From: Anthoceros angustus
Taxonomy: Eukaryota > Streptophyta > Anthocerotopsida > Anthocerotales > Anthocerotaceae
Reading direction: 5' to 3'
NCBI GenBank assembly: GCA_010909165.1
Contig: VJWM01000134.1
Coordinates: 558,001-622,000, forward strand
DNA: 64,000 nucleotides
The translations under genes were made by a program, and so were the position numbers. This document shows, in pieces, positions 10,905-22,200 of this stretch. Positions within the stretch are counted from its first letter, which is position 1. Every line of letters starts with the position of its first letter. The notes beneath the pieces were generated by a model. That model searched no databases and was not told the DNA's origin. It was given only the letters and a program-made list of their open reading frames with translations.

Positions 10905-11594
10905 ACCCTAGCCTAGATGTTGTGCAGGTAGCGTGCTCGCCGTTCCTCCCAATCAAATGACAACACACGGATCACCTCAGAGCGCATGGGCACGTCCCTT
11001 AGGAGCCACAATTGTCCACAATTCCCTGCTCTCCACTGAACGATGCCTCCTCCCTTCTCCCAAGCGCACACCACAAAGGAGAAATCAAAGACGCAGACAC
11101 TGCCTCCAAGGAATAGTCACAGAAGCACATATCCAACGAGTTGAGGCAAGATCTTCAAGGCACCGCCATAGATCAAACTGTATCACAACGGGACCAAACT
11201 TTCAAACACAGTGCGGAAGATCAATCGTTGAAACCCAACAGTCACGGCAGGCCTGAGATTACACGAATTTGCCGTCCCCAAGCACGCACAATCCCTTGCC
11301 TCTGCCGAATGAGCACCGAGATCCTCGCAGTTTAGATCAGAACCACGGATTATCTCAGTCCAAGACGGAAGGGAATAATACGAGCTCTTTCTTGCACCAC
11401 GCTAATCAAACTCAACACCATTTTCCAGAGGCAACCGGCGGTAGTCTGCAACTAAACTAAATCTTGGGTTGAGAACTATGGTGTACCGATTGCACACCCT
11501 TCGCGGTTCTGAGAAAAGTTTTTTTTCACTCTCTCTCTACGATACGGAATACTATAAATATATATTGCCTACATTGCACCAAATACATATGAAC
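10905..11594. other. Intergenic
   Basis: No gene or named repeat seen. Confidence 0.4.
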
Positions 11595-11736
11595 CATACC
11601 AAAGAGGACAAAGGGGATGACAAGTCAAGTACCAAGTCCCATGACGGAAATCCGTCCTTAGTGGACTCAAATAAAATTCTTCTTCTTCTTCTTCTTCATA
11701 CATACGTATGGCATACCAAAGAGGACAAAGGGGATG
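11595..11736 (+). mobile_element. 5'-truncated non-LTR insertion with 25-bp target-site duplication
   Basis: A perfect 25-bp direct repeat at 11595-11619 and 11712-11736 (core AAAGAGGACAAAGGGGATG) flanks a 92-bp insert. The insert contains the hairpin GACGGA-AA-TCCGTC, then TTAGTGGACT, AATAAAATT and a (CTT)n tail. The same 3' end closes the large degraded element at 15.69-15.76 kb, so this is a severely 5'-truncated copy made by target-primed reverse transcription. Confidence 0.85.
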
Positions 11737-12640
11737 GGGCAACTTTTTTCGTGCAAAAGCCATACAAGGCATAGGCATCTTGAGGAATATACCACAGATT
11801 CCAGTACGGATTGCTTTCTCACAGCACATGCTGAAATGTCCGCTTTAGCGCCCTAACCAACAGCGGCCAAGCACCAAAGGGGACACACACTTTCTCTTCG
11901 AAACGTGTGTGTGCTTCAAAATTTTTCAGTCCTTGCAACTTGAAAACAAAGAGCCGGGACACTATGTTATCAGAGTCTTCCGCCCTACCTTCTACGATTA
12001 AGTTTTCTTCGATGCTATCCCATGGCCGCCAAATCCTAACCTAGCCGCCGCGCCGGCCGCTCCATCTAGGTTGCCAAACCCTACCTCAGCCGCAGGCATG
12101 GTCTTCACAGGCAATGACGGCCGCGGCCGCAGGCATGGCCATGGTTTGCGAACCCTGCACACGCCCACGGCCGTGTCCGAGTCTTCGCAGCTAGGGACAT
12201 TGGAATCGTGTTTTTGTTAGGGAACCCGCGATGCTGGAAACATTAAGAAGCATGATCCTCCTCAAAACAGGAAGAAGCACGAGCCTGCTCAAAACAGGAA
12301 GAGGGGATGGTGCTAGAATATGGAAGCCACCTTCAGTTGGAACAAGAAACCGGGTGCATGCATCTGTTGATGGCGGGATTTGGGGATTCTTCTGCTGTAA
12401 TTCGTTCTACCACTCCTTTGATGCCAGCGATTTACGGGTATAGGAGAGATCATTCTCCGTTGCTCGTTTCTTGAGATGCCTTTGACCCAAACGGAGCAAG
12501 GCGATTGAGGAGATGCTCCTTTCACCTTGCTCTAAGCACATCATTTCTTCTGATGTCTTTGAAAAAGTGCTATACGGAGCGTACACTTCATATGTCTGGT
12601 TAATGCCAGGGACGAGTTGTCCTTGGCACCCGGTACTCCC
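11737..12640. other. Intergenic
   Basis: No gene recognised. It contains a short tandem repeat of aaaacaggaagaagcacgag type at about 12262-12305, and a GC-rich patch at 12030-12180 with repeated GCCGC and GGCATGG words. Confidence 0.4.
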
Positions 12641-15600
12641 TCGACCCTGACACCCTGGTCATCCATAGGTTATTCCTTGAATCGTGCCGTTCTCATTTGT
12701 TCTTGCCTTCTCCCCTATGATACAATCCAGTCCTTTAGCGGCAGTCAAGGACACCCTTTGTCCAGTCTGCACGCAGCTGTGCTGTGGGGTCAAGGGGGTG
12801 AAATGTCACATTGGGCACAAACACAAGGACTTCGACCGAACCACCTGGGAGGCTCAAGTGAGGCTTGCTTCTTCTAGTGGGGCTGTACATTTGGCTCCGA
12901 GTTTGGATGCTCCCCTCGGCCTGCCCCCAGAGTCCTAGCAATAATTGCGAATGCAATTGGATCATCTGCTCACCCTGTTCGAAGTGCGCTTTTTGGGACC
13001 CCATCTTTTTCGGTGTCTCCAGAGGCGCCTGCATGATAACGCGTACGTTCGCCTTGCCTATCGGCTTCCTGTGGATCGCCTTGGGCTGGACCCTGGGACG
13101 AGGTGGCTTGGACTCTATTCCTTTTTCTTCTCTCGTGGTGTCTTCATCGCTCCAGGGGTGGTTGTTTCGGCTATAGGGAGGTGGCATCTCATCTCCGTCG
13201 GTTTCGGGCTGGGGACTGGGAAGCTCTGCAGGAGGAGGGGGGCGCACAACGAGATCTAGGCTAGAGGTTGCTAAGGTGGATCGGGTCTGTCAGGACCCGC
13301 CAAGGCACGGCTCAAGAGGTGTCTCTTGCTAGGCCGTGTTGGGGAATACGCCAGGGCTGCCCGAGCACTTTGCCTGGAGCCGGTGGCGCCAGCCTTTGAG
13401 GACACCATCTATGTGCTTCTGCCCTTCATCCGGCCCAAAATGACCTCATTCCACAAGATATCCTGCATTATGTGCTAGAGGAGCCTTTTTGTCTCGACAA
13501 GACGGTCTTTGGTAGGGCTCTTACCACTGGCCCGCGGCTTTTTCTCGAGTGGTATATCTAGGATGGATTACGATCACCTTCGGGGTAACTTTCCTCCAGA
13601 GGATCCTTCTAGCGGTTTCTCGCAGCTCATCATTTTGGGAGCGGCAGTGGCCAGGGGTGAGACTCCTTACCAGATCTCTCAGGTGTTGGGGGCCAGCAAG
13701 TTACTGGCCATGGAGAAGCCCACGCCTGAGGTTATGGGTCGGCTGCGTTTGGTATCACGGCGATTTGGGAGTCACATCAAGATTGGGTCACCCTGCAGGT
13801 GGACGACGAGAACGCTTTCAACACGGTCTCTAGGATGGAAATTTTTATAGAGCTCAAGGCTGCAGGTAGGCAGCTGGCAAGACTTATTCCTTTCGTACAC
13901 TCTTTCTATGGTTCCCCATCTACCCTCTACTTTCGGCACGGACCATCTAAGGAAGGGGTTGCTGTGCAAGACTCGACAACCGGCACGAGGTAGGGGGATC
14001 CCTTGGGAGGTGCCTTCTTTGCCATTGCGCACTTCAGGGCCCTAACCCTTAATGCTGCCGCAGTCAGGGAATGTCTCTTTCCCTCCATGGCGGATGACAA
14101 TCATATCTTAGGACTCGGGAGCATAGTTTCTTCGCAGGGACTTCGCATCTTGGGGGTCCCCGTGGGACCTCAAGCCTTTACTCAGGGTTTTGTGGATGAG
14201 GCTTTGAAGGAGGACTTGGCCCACGTCGGCGACCTATCTCTATTAGGAGACCCGAATGTGGCATTTGGCATCCTTTCGTTCTGCTTCGCGCGTCGGCCGG
14301 GTTATCTCACTAGGACGGTGGCTCCTTCCCCAGCTTTTTTATTAAGCTTGTGGAATTTTGATCTATAGATTATGTAGGCACTTGGAGACATTATCGGGCC
14401 GGGGACCTTTGAGTATGCTGTAGGGGGCTTTGCTTAGCGGCATGTATCCCTTCCTATCGCTTTTGGGGGCACGGGTCTACTGGCCATGGAGGCCTCGGCG
14501 CCGGCGGCTTTCCTTAGAAGCTAGATCCTCTCTACCCTCGTCTTCACTGCTCGTTTCTTAATTCGGGATGTTCCCATCTTGGAGGCCTTTGTCTTGAGCG
14601 TTGAGGAGGGGGCCTTCACCTCGCAAGCTCCCCTTAAGTTGGTCAGGGACTCCTTTTCCTCCGAGGCTAGGGCGGCCTTGCCTCCCTTTTCCTCGTTTTC
14701 CGTGGAAGGGCTACGTGGCCTTTAGGCCTCTCTCCAGGAGAAGCAGTACGGGCAGGCGTAGTGGGCAATCCTTCTGGACTCTACTATTCCCCGGCCTATT
14801 CGTGCCTACATCCGCTCTTGCTCGGGGAAGGGAGCAGGCTCTTGCATTCTGGCTCGGCCTTGCATCCAGGCGTTCCGAATCGCACCAGCTTCTTTTTCTA
14901 CTGTGAGGAGGTTCCGCCTGGGTTTGGTCTAGCCTCTAGCCTATTCTCTCTTAGCCTGCAGCTGTGGGGCCCCCCTCGACGACTCAGGGTCCCACCTGGC
15001 TCGCTGTCCAATTGGAGGGCAACCTATCGCTACGCTTGACGCCGTTCACGACGTCATGTTTTCGATGGCCAAGGAGAATGGCTATTTTCCATAGAGGGAG
15101 CGTCCATATACCCTGCACAATGGGGTGTCTCAGGACGGATCTATTTTTGATCCGAGGGGACCAAATCTCTGTTGTGAATGTCGTCGTAACGGACTCTACC
15201 CAGAACTCCATTTGTGAGCATGTCATTATCAACCTTCTGGGCTAGGTGGCGGAGGGATGTGCGACTGCCAAGGTATGCAAGTACCTACCTCTGCAGGACG
15301 GCCACGCCTTCATCCCCCTCGCCATTGAGCCTCACGGGGCTATCGGAAAGGATTTTTCTCGGCTCATTAAGGATTGTGCTAAAGCCTACACAGTCATCGA
15401 ACGAGGTGGGTCTCCCTCTTTCCTCGGTGGTGGCTTGCTTTCAATAGCGGGTCTCCATCGCCCTACAAAGGGCGCTAGCCAACGCTATTTATAGGACGGC
15501 AAGGAGTGCTAGCAGTCGTGGGGGCTAGCCCCTCCGGCTCTTGTCCAAATGGCTTAGGCCAAATGGACACACATTTATAAGAACGTGGTTATTAAGCATC

Positions 15601-15760
15601 ATACGCTTGGATCGGTGCTTAGATGGGGTGCCTAAAGGGAATGGATGCCCTTGGTGCAAGTAGCTTAGGCATACCATGGTACAAGTTGTTAAGTACCAAG
15701 TCCCATGACGGAAATCCGTCCTTAGTGGACTTAAATAAAATTATTCTTCTTCTTCTTTGG
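12641..15760 (+). mobile_element. Degenerate non-LTR retrotransposon (zinc finger, RT, RLE-like end)
   Basis: Fragments in shifting + frames run in the order of an R2/NeSL-type single-ORF element. A C2H2-like finger (CPVC...HIGHKHKDF) lies at about 12755-12830. A linker follows, then RT blocks at about 13620-14360: motif A as DDENAFNTVSR (~13803), motif B as GTR-stop-GDPLGG (~13990, TAG where Gln is expected), motif C as MADDNH (~14087), and a thumb ILGVPVGPQAF (~14148). A C-terminal part at about 15050-15440 (VVVTDST, PLAIEPHGAIGKDF) resembles a restriction-like endonuclease. It ends with the GACGGA/TCCGTC hairpin, AATAAAATT and a CTT tail at 15688-15758. Frameshifts and stops make it non-functional. 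The 5' end and flanking duplication were not found. Confidence 0.8.
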
Positions 15761-15761
15761 C

Positions 15762-15870
15762 TTAAAAAAATGAACAGAAATCAATGAAAGCACCTTGGAG
15801 AACCAAAACAACAGTTGCCTTTGGCCCTTGGCCTTTAAAAAATGAACAGAAATCAATGAAATCACCTAGA
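15762..15870. repeat. 72-bp direct duplication just after the non-LTR tail
   Basis: AAAAAATGAACAGAAATCAA followed by TGAAA(G/T)CACCT occurs near 15766 and again near 15837. It lies between the retroelement tail and the ICME stop codon, so it probably belongs to the ICME 3' UTR. Confidence 0.7.
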
Positions 15871-15879
15871 GAACTAAGA

Positions 15880-17271
15880 CTAGAAGGGGCTCACTGTCCG
15901 GGCCAGCTGAATGCAAAACTCCGGCACGAGACGTCTGTCGCCTTTGTGGTGCGTTTCGTCCATGGCTTGACTGGCGTTCACTATCTCCAACAGGGCGACT
16001 AAGAGTTCGTCCGTCCCGCCTCGCATCCAGTCCTGGACGATCATGTCGGTGTGGCCCTTCTCAGGGAAGACCGTGATGGTCACCTGGCATGCCGAGGATC
16101 GGAGCGCGTTCGCGAAGGACGTGCTGGAGTGGGAAGGAACGGTAATATCAGCACCTCCATGAAAGAGGTGGACGGGCGGGAGGTAGGAGAGGGCCGGCTG
16201 GAAGCTAGGTTCTCGCACCGTGCAATCGGGGGAGAAGAGGGGGAAGGATGCCTGGCCCTCCATCAATTTGGACAACACAGTTTGATGCAGGCCTCGGGAA
16301 TGGAAGTGGTCTGCTAGTAGAGGGAGGTTGTAAACGCCGGAGATACCGATGAAAGCCGAGATCTGAGACGCCTTCCAGCCGGAAGAAGAATCAGATGCAG
16401 CCTCCCGCTCAGCCTGCCTGACCAGCGCGCAGGAAGCAAGATGCGCGCCCGCTGACTGCCCTACGATGTACACCTCCTCGGCATCGCCTCCGTACAAGTG
16501 CGCAGTCTGGAAGACGAAGGAAATGGCCCTGGAGACGTCGTCCACCATCTGGCTGATGGTGGCCTTGGGGAAGTTGCGGTAATCCACGCTGGCCACAAGA
16601 ATATCCCTCTCCGAGAGCTTTCTTGCGAACAGCGCGCCCCAGGCCTTGTTCCCGATCATCCAAGCCCCACCTGCGACGAAGATCACCACCGGGCTTGCCC
16701 TAGGGGATGCCTTCGGAAGGTAGAAGTCCAGAATGTTGCGAGGCAGGTCGCCGTAGACGATGTTCCGGCGGATGGAATTGGAAGAGAAGTAGTACCATCC
16801 GACCTGCAGGTGTCCGGGGAGCAGTAGCATCGCGTACAGACCAAGAGCCGCGAACTTGATCAGCACCTTGGCGCTCCATCGCAGCCAGTGCTGCAGACCA
16901 AATCTAGGTTGCTGCTCCGGCTCCTGCTCAGAGAAGGGATGCTGTTGTAACAAGGAGAAGGTTCCTCCTCCGATGGCGATGGTAGTGGCCTCCTCTCCTC
17001 TGCTTTCACTTAGCAATGGCTGATTGATGGAAGCCAGCTGAGCGTGGATTTGCTGGACTCCTGGCGGAGCAACAAAGATGGCTCCTTCTTCCGCCATAGC
17101 GTCCTTCTTCTCCGATCCATGTCCTGCCGCGGGGGTAAGTATGATAGGCTGAACATTGAGAAGATCCGGCGGCAATGTTATGTCAATCACATGCGCAGGC
17201 GATGGTGCAACAAGTGACATCCCTGCTTCGGCCGCTGCAGAGTTTCTTCTGCCCCTGGATGCTGGAAGCAT
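15880..17271 (-). CDS. ICME: Isoprenylcysteine alpha-carboxyl methylesterase-like protein
   Basis: 463-codon alpha/beta hydrolase in one exon. ICME removes the methyl ester from prenylated-protein C-termini at endomembranes and in Arabidopsis modulates ABA signalling. Seen: a hydrophobic segment near residue 150 (FAALGLYAMLLLPG), the entry motif YGDLPRNILDFYLP, oxyanion-hole FVAGGAWMIGNK, nucleophile elbow GQSAGAH, acid loop HGGAD, and catalytic His in PEKGHTD. The triad is therefore complete and the protein probably active. The ~130-residue N-terminal extension is Pro/Ala-rich and poorly conserved. The gene lacks introns, whereas I recall spliced ICME genes in Arabidopsis. It ends 120 bp from a retroelement tail. 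Only 254 bp separate its start from the CNGC stop upstream. Confidence 0.87.
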   Translation of the reverse strand: MLPASRGRRNSAAAEAGMSLVAPSPAHVIDITLPPDLLNVQPIILTPAAGHGSEKKDAMAEEGAIFVAPPGVQQIHAQLASINQPLLSESRGEEATTIAIGGGTFSLLQQHPFSEQEPEQQPRFGLQHWLRWSAKVLIKFAALGLYAMLLLPGHLQVGWYYFSSNSIRRNIVYGDLPRNILDFYLPKASPRASPVVIFVAGGAWMIGNKAWGALFARKLSERDILVASVDYRNFPKATISQMVDDVSRAISFVFQTAHLYGGDAEEVYIVGQSAGAHLASCALVRQAEREAASDSSSGWKASQISAFIGISGVYNLPLLADHFHSRGLHQTVLSKLMEGQASFPLFSPDCTVREPSFQPALSYLPPVHLFHGGADITVPSHSSTSFANALRSSACQVTITVFPEKGHTDMIVQDWMRGGTDELLVALLEIVNASQAMDETHHKGDRRLVPEFCIQLARTVSPF

Positions 17272-17525
17272 GCGGCATCGGAGACTTGGGGCGTTCTTCG
17301 CGCTCGTTGCGTGCTAACCCAGGGTGAGGACTTTCGTCCTACGCGCCGGCCGGAGACTTGACCTCACTTACCAAGTCATTGGAAAAGACTGGAATAGGCA
17401 TAGAAGACTGTTTTTAACTGAATGCAGCGAATTCCGTCCGAGAATGGCTTTCGCTCTGCTATTGGCAAATGGGATGTTGCTCTATCTCCATGAGAAGCAT
17501 GGGACAATTGTGATGTATGTATTTT

Positions 17526-20500
17526 TCACAGCTCTCTCCAGTGCGACGAACCATTGATGACCCGAGGGGACGGGCCGTTCATCAGTTTCCTCTTCCTATA
17601 CCTCCACGCAACTTGGATACATTGTGCAGCCCAGCTTCTCCAGTAAGGTGAAGCGTATCTGCAGCATAAGGGCCAGGAGGTGGGCATTTCATCAATCCTG
17701 AACAGAAAGCATTTGACGTCGTGGGAGCTAGAATGACACATGGGCTAGTACCTGATTGCACCCTGAACACGGGGGCTTCGCATATCTCGGCTGTAGCTCT
17801 TCACGAGCTTCTCCAAATCGGCAACTTCGATTGTGAAGGCTTCAACATTGGTGACGCACCTGACTTGCCTGCTTGACACTGCATGTTGACCCATTCGTCT
17901 TGTGGGGATGACCTTCCGTGGAGCCGAGGATTCATTGCTCGCCACTTTATCCATACAGGGTTCAGTATGATGGACTCCGGTTTGGCGTTTAGGAGGCAAG
18001 GCTGCTATTCCACCACAAAGTGATGCGACGTACCAGATGGTTGTTGTAAGTTCTGCTCCAGACACCAGACCAGTAGTTCCTCTCCACAGAAGTTCCCTTC
18101 GTTAAGAGGCACGCCGTCGCCGTAATCTCCACAGCTTACTAGAGTACCACGAACGATGAAGATCATACGCTCAAGGGGGAGGTTGACCCGCATGATATCG
18201 CTCCCGGCAATGTACACCTTCGGCTTCAGAAGCTCACAGATGGCATCCAGCACATGCTCCTCCATATGCTTGAAGATCCCAACCTGCATGGTGTCCACCA
18301 CAGGCATCCTGTCACAAATGCTTCCAAGTATGCAGAGAGAAGGGACAAGAGACAACCACGAACCTTTTTCACAAGATCAAAGCATAGAAACCGTCGAATT
18401 TCTTTGTGCAGATCTTCAGGCAGGCTATCCAGAAACTCTTCCTCATCGACACCACGGGTAGAAGCCCACTTCAGTCGTTCTGCCTGTCTTACCTTCCTGT
18501 GACGAAGCCACTCACACCCAGTGTCATTCCATCTACATCTTAGCAGCATTCCAGAGTTCCCAGAGCTCTTCAGCAACAAAAGAAAGTGAACAGACAACAT
18601 GTTGTGTAAGTTGAGCTTTCATGCCTGCGCATATTTATAGGCAGCTTCCTGCGTGCCATCCATCCCTCTGCATCGTGCCTCCGAAGCTGCATCTCCAACT
18701 TCCTGTTGCATATATGAGCTTCTGTTTACCGGAGGGCCACACTACAGATCCACAAGAATCCACCAGCACAGGAATGCACAAGTCACAGATGGATGTAACG
18801 AGACCTTCTGCTGAGTGACTGCAGGAAGTTTTGCATGTTTCCAATAAGCAACGCGAACAGGAAAAGACCCAAGGCTGTAACGCCCAACACAAACACTACT
18901 TCCCCGACAAAAAGACTTGGAACTTGGTTTCCTGCCAAAGTGCTGATTTGCTGCATCCAAAGACGTGGGCTATGAGTCAACGCGAGAACTGCTTTTGCTG
19001 TAAAAGAAGGAGTGCAGCCATGGTTGTAGACCGGACCTGGAAGCCCCAAAAAAGTGCATATATATACTTTGTCCAAGATTGACTTAGTGTCACCACAGGG
19101 ACTGCAGTTTGGTAGATGCCATAATCGAAGCTGGTTATGTTGGCATTGAAACAATCTCCTGTGCTGGTGTTTTTTAACCACTCCTGTCGAAGAGGATTGT
19201 CAAGGCCCCGCTTACCATAGCCACAATCAAGATAGTCAGTGAGACAGGTGCTATTTTCTGCAAAGCACTGCTCATGCAGGCACTGGTTCACTCGCTGCAC
19301 ATGGAGCACAAGAACATATCAGAAGTCCCCCACCAGGGGGCACCTCGACTTGCAACTCAGAAAGCAGATATAGTGATGTGCTTTAACACTAGATATGGTT
19401 CCGAGATTGCTGATACCTGAAGGCCAAAGAGGTACCAAGTGGACCCAACAAGATGCCCAGCAAGAAGATACATGAGGAGGTTGATAACAAAGTTAGCCCA
19501 AGCAGTTTCAAAGATGAATCCTCCGGCAGTTTCCCCTGATAGAAGTGGCAGAAACCGGATCATTCTGGGGAAATACTGAACGAGAACTGTAATTCGGATG
19601 ACATTTTTGAAATAGTCTGCTTTTCCCAAGTAAATGGGCACCACAAACCAGATGATAATCTGGACAACAGATTTCAGTGGGGTGTAAGTCAGCTAAGCAA
19701 CACAGCATATACGGAACACAGCATATTCCGTGTCCTTGTTCTGAATCACAAAGCTTATACAGACCTGAGGTAAAGGCAAAACTGCGATGACATCGATCAG
19801 AAACCAGCCACTTAGATAGTTACGTGCAATCTTCTTGGGATCATCCACCAGTTCTCCAGCTCCGATTTCTCGTGATTCCACATACGCCACCCTGAACTGC
19901 AACCCAGAGGTTCTGTTTGAGAACTGAGCTGCATGTGGCCCGATGTTGCTGATATCTTTGCTGCCACGCTCTCTCAAGAATGAGCAATGGTGATCAGGGA
20001 AACAACTAGTCTAGCCTGCGGCATTTACCTTCCTCAGAATTGCATACTATTACAAACCTGAAGGAGCATGTGACCAAAGTAGAACAAATCTGTCACGGTT
20101 CTGAATACTGTAACTGCCAGTGCAAAATTTCTGTCGGTGTAAATGCACTTGTTCTTCTGTGGCATGTCAAAGGATATGCTCTCATTGGAATCTGTCAACA
20201 TTCTCACCCGTGCGCCAGCCAGATCAGTGGAAAGAGATGAGCACATTACCTCGTTTGCAGCGAGTAAGAAGAAGAAAAGAGGATCAACAAATATAGCCAC
20301 AAGGCAAGATATAACGAAAAACTTGTTCCACCACTGTATGATCTTTGTGTGAGGGTTCAGGATGCCAGGAACGAAGAAGAGAAGATTCCCCATACACTTG
20401 CTGCGAAAGTCTTTAGCCCCCCTCATGAAGGCACTTCTCACTTGCTAAAACTCGGAGACATGTCGCAAGAAGCACCACAGTTAATGGGCTTGCATGCTGT

Positions 20501-20891
20501 GCAACCCGACAAACAATCCCTGAAACACATAACTGCACATGAGCAGGCATACCAGGTGACGATCTGAGAAAGTTTTGCTTTTCGTCTCCTTGGAATGGAA
20601 ATAGGAGGGACATGTTGTGCAAAAGGGGTCGTTGCATCTTCCCAGGGGTCCCGACTTCAAAAGATGTCCGTGCTGCTCAAAAGGATCAAGTTCCACCTTT
20701 CTCTTTCTCTCCACCGGAATATCGATGGACACCTGGGACAGCTCCAAGGACGAGTCAAGGTTGCCTGACAACATCGGGAGGTCGTCGAAGTCAGGCGTGT
20801 CACTGTGCAACCGTTCCATCCTCCTGGACCTGCTTCTGGTGTAGTCCTGCGTTACGGCAACTTCGAGCTTAAGTATCAGAGGGAGCAACAT
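17526..20891 (-). CDS. Cyclic nucleotide-gated channel, CNGC19/20-like
   Basis: Multi-exon cation channel of the plasma membrane (Ca2+ signalling). Read from high to low coordinates: cytosolic N-terminus with the group-IVa motif GPLGRCNDPFCTTCPSY (~20640); S1 region IFVDPLFFFLLA (~20270); S2 near 20060; S4-side LVQYFPRMIRFLPLL (~19560); S5 MYLLAGHLVGSTWYLFGLQ (~19430); Cys-rich extracellular loop (~19270-19190); pore FWGFQ then QISTLAGNQ, split by an intron (~19050/18930); S6 LFALLIGNMQNFLQ (~18850). A C-linker (VDEEEFLDSLPEDL, ~18440) follows, then a cyclic-nucleotide-binding domain (~18300-18020, FCGEELLVWCLE), and a CaM-type IQ motif CIQVAWRYRKRK (~17610). Exon borders near 18500, 18350, 19330 and 19700 are approximate. 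An intron could separate the first Met from the body near 20845. Confidence 0.88.
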
Positions 20892-22200
20892 CCAGGCACC
20901 CCATGAACCCAGTCATCCCGTAGCACAGAGATTCACAAACTCCGGCAGCCAGGCCCTGCCTGTCACAACTCCATGACAGAACCTTCAACGTGAGACAGCC
21001 AGCAGGGCCTCAGACTACTCACCACCGCAGGCATCATATCAGCTCTGTTGAGCAACCCCCTTCAATCTCTCTCTCCGCAACCAGCCTAGAATGAGTTCTC
21101 CCAGCTGCGTCACCTTGCATCACTCGAACCAATGTCGCGGTCTGCAAAAGCTCGGAATTTCAACACGGTCCGCCTCCCTTCCCCTACACATCCATCAGAT
21201 TTGCCGGAGCTCCCATCGCTGAGCTCACATGGGAGCCACTGGAGCACGGACAGAATCCCAAATTCCAGCGTTACGACACTATACCCACAATCCCAGCAGG
21301 GCAGCGGCTGCTCCGAGCCGCTGAACAGCAAATGCGGCAAAACCCACCTCAGCAAATGCAACAAACAGCGGCTTTTACACGCAGCGACCCTGAACAGACG
21401 CCTTATCCAATTCGTCACACAACCCACCAAAACACACACATACACATGCAGGATCAGACCAATGCAGACGCCAACTCGGGGAATGCCATGCGATGCAATG
21501 AAATGCAAACCAAGCCAGACAGAATCAACGAGCCCCCAGCACAAGGCATGACGCGAGCAGACGAGCGGGGCCGGGCGCACCCGATTCCCGGCACTCGGTC
21601 GGGAGGTGCCGCGAAATTGAGAAGGACACAGTGGCCATTTCCAATGGTACCCAGACGATGCTTTGCGCTGCAACGCATTCTCTCTCTCCTCTTTCTCTCT
21701 CTATCTCAGGTTCCGAGTCCGACTCCTGTCTTTGGCTTGAAGTTGACGCGATATAGACTGACCTGGTCCTTGCAAACCGCCAGGACGCCCAGACAGACAC
21801 CCGGACACGGAACACGCCAGAAAATATCCACAACACAAGAAATGTTTTCTGGATCACTCCCCTCCCTTCGATTTTCGACTCCCAAAACCCACCGTAAAGC
21901 CCTAAACCCAGAGCCCTAGTGGAGGGTTTTGCATCTGCCCAGCCCTAAGCACCCACAACCCGAGGGTTTTGCGAGCCGATGCTGCAGCTGGAGATCGAGA
22001 ATGCGGGGGATGATGGATGCCTGAGCTTGGGCTGGATGGTGCAAGGGCTTGATGCGGGAGATCAGTGCATGCAGGGAATGTAGGTAGATGTGAACTCGAA
22101 ATTGGCAGGTCCTTGAGGAACGCTGAGGTGTGTGGAGGGGAATTCTGTGCTTCCTGCAGCAGGCAAGGCGGAGGAGGAGTGGCAGGGTTTAGGAGGCAGG
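20892..22200. promoter_or_regulatory. Divergent intergenic region CNGC / PDF-DYW gene 1
   Basis: Separates the leftward channel gene from the rightward PDF-DYW gene, so it should contain both promoters and leaders. Telobox-like CCCTAAAC words occur near 21899-21907 and GAGGGTTTTG near 21923 and 21961. A (CT)n tract is at about 21680-21710. No gene recognised. Confidence 0.4.

Noticed and set aside
20034-20567. + strand frames inside the CNGC gene
   Set aside because: Shadows of the channel exons, which match the CNGC family on the minus strand.
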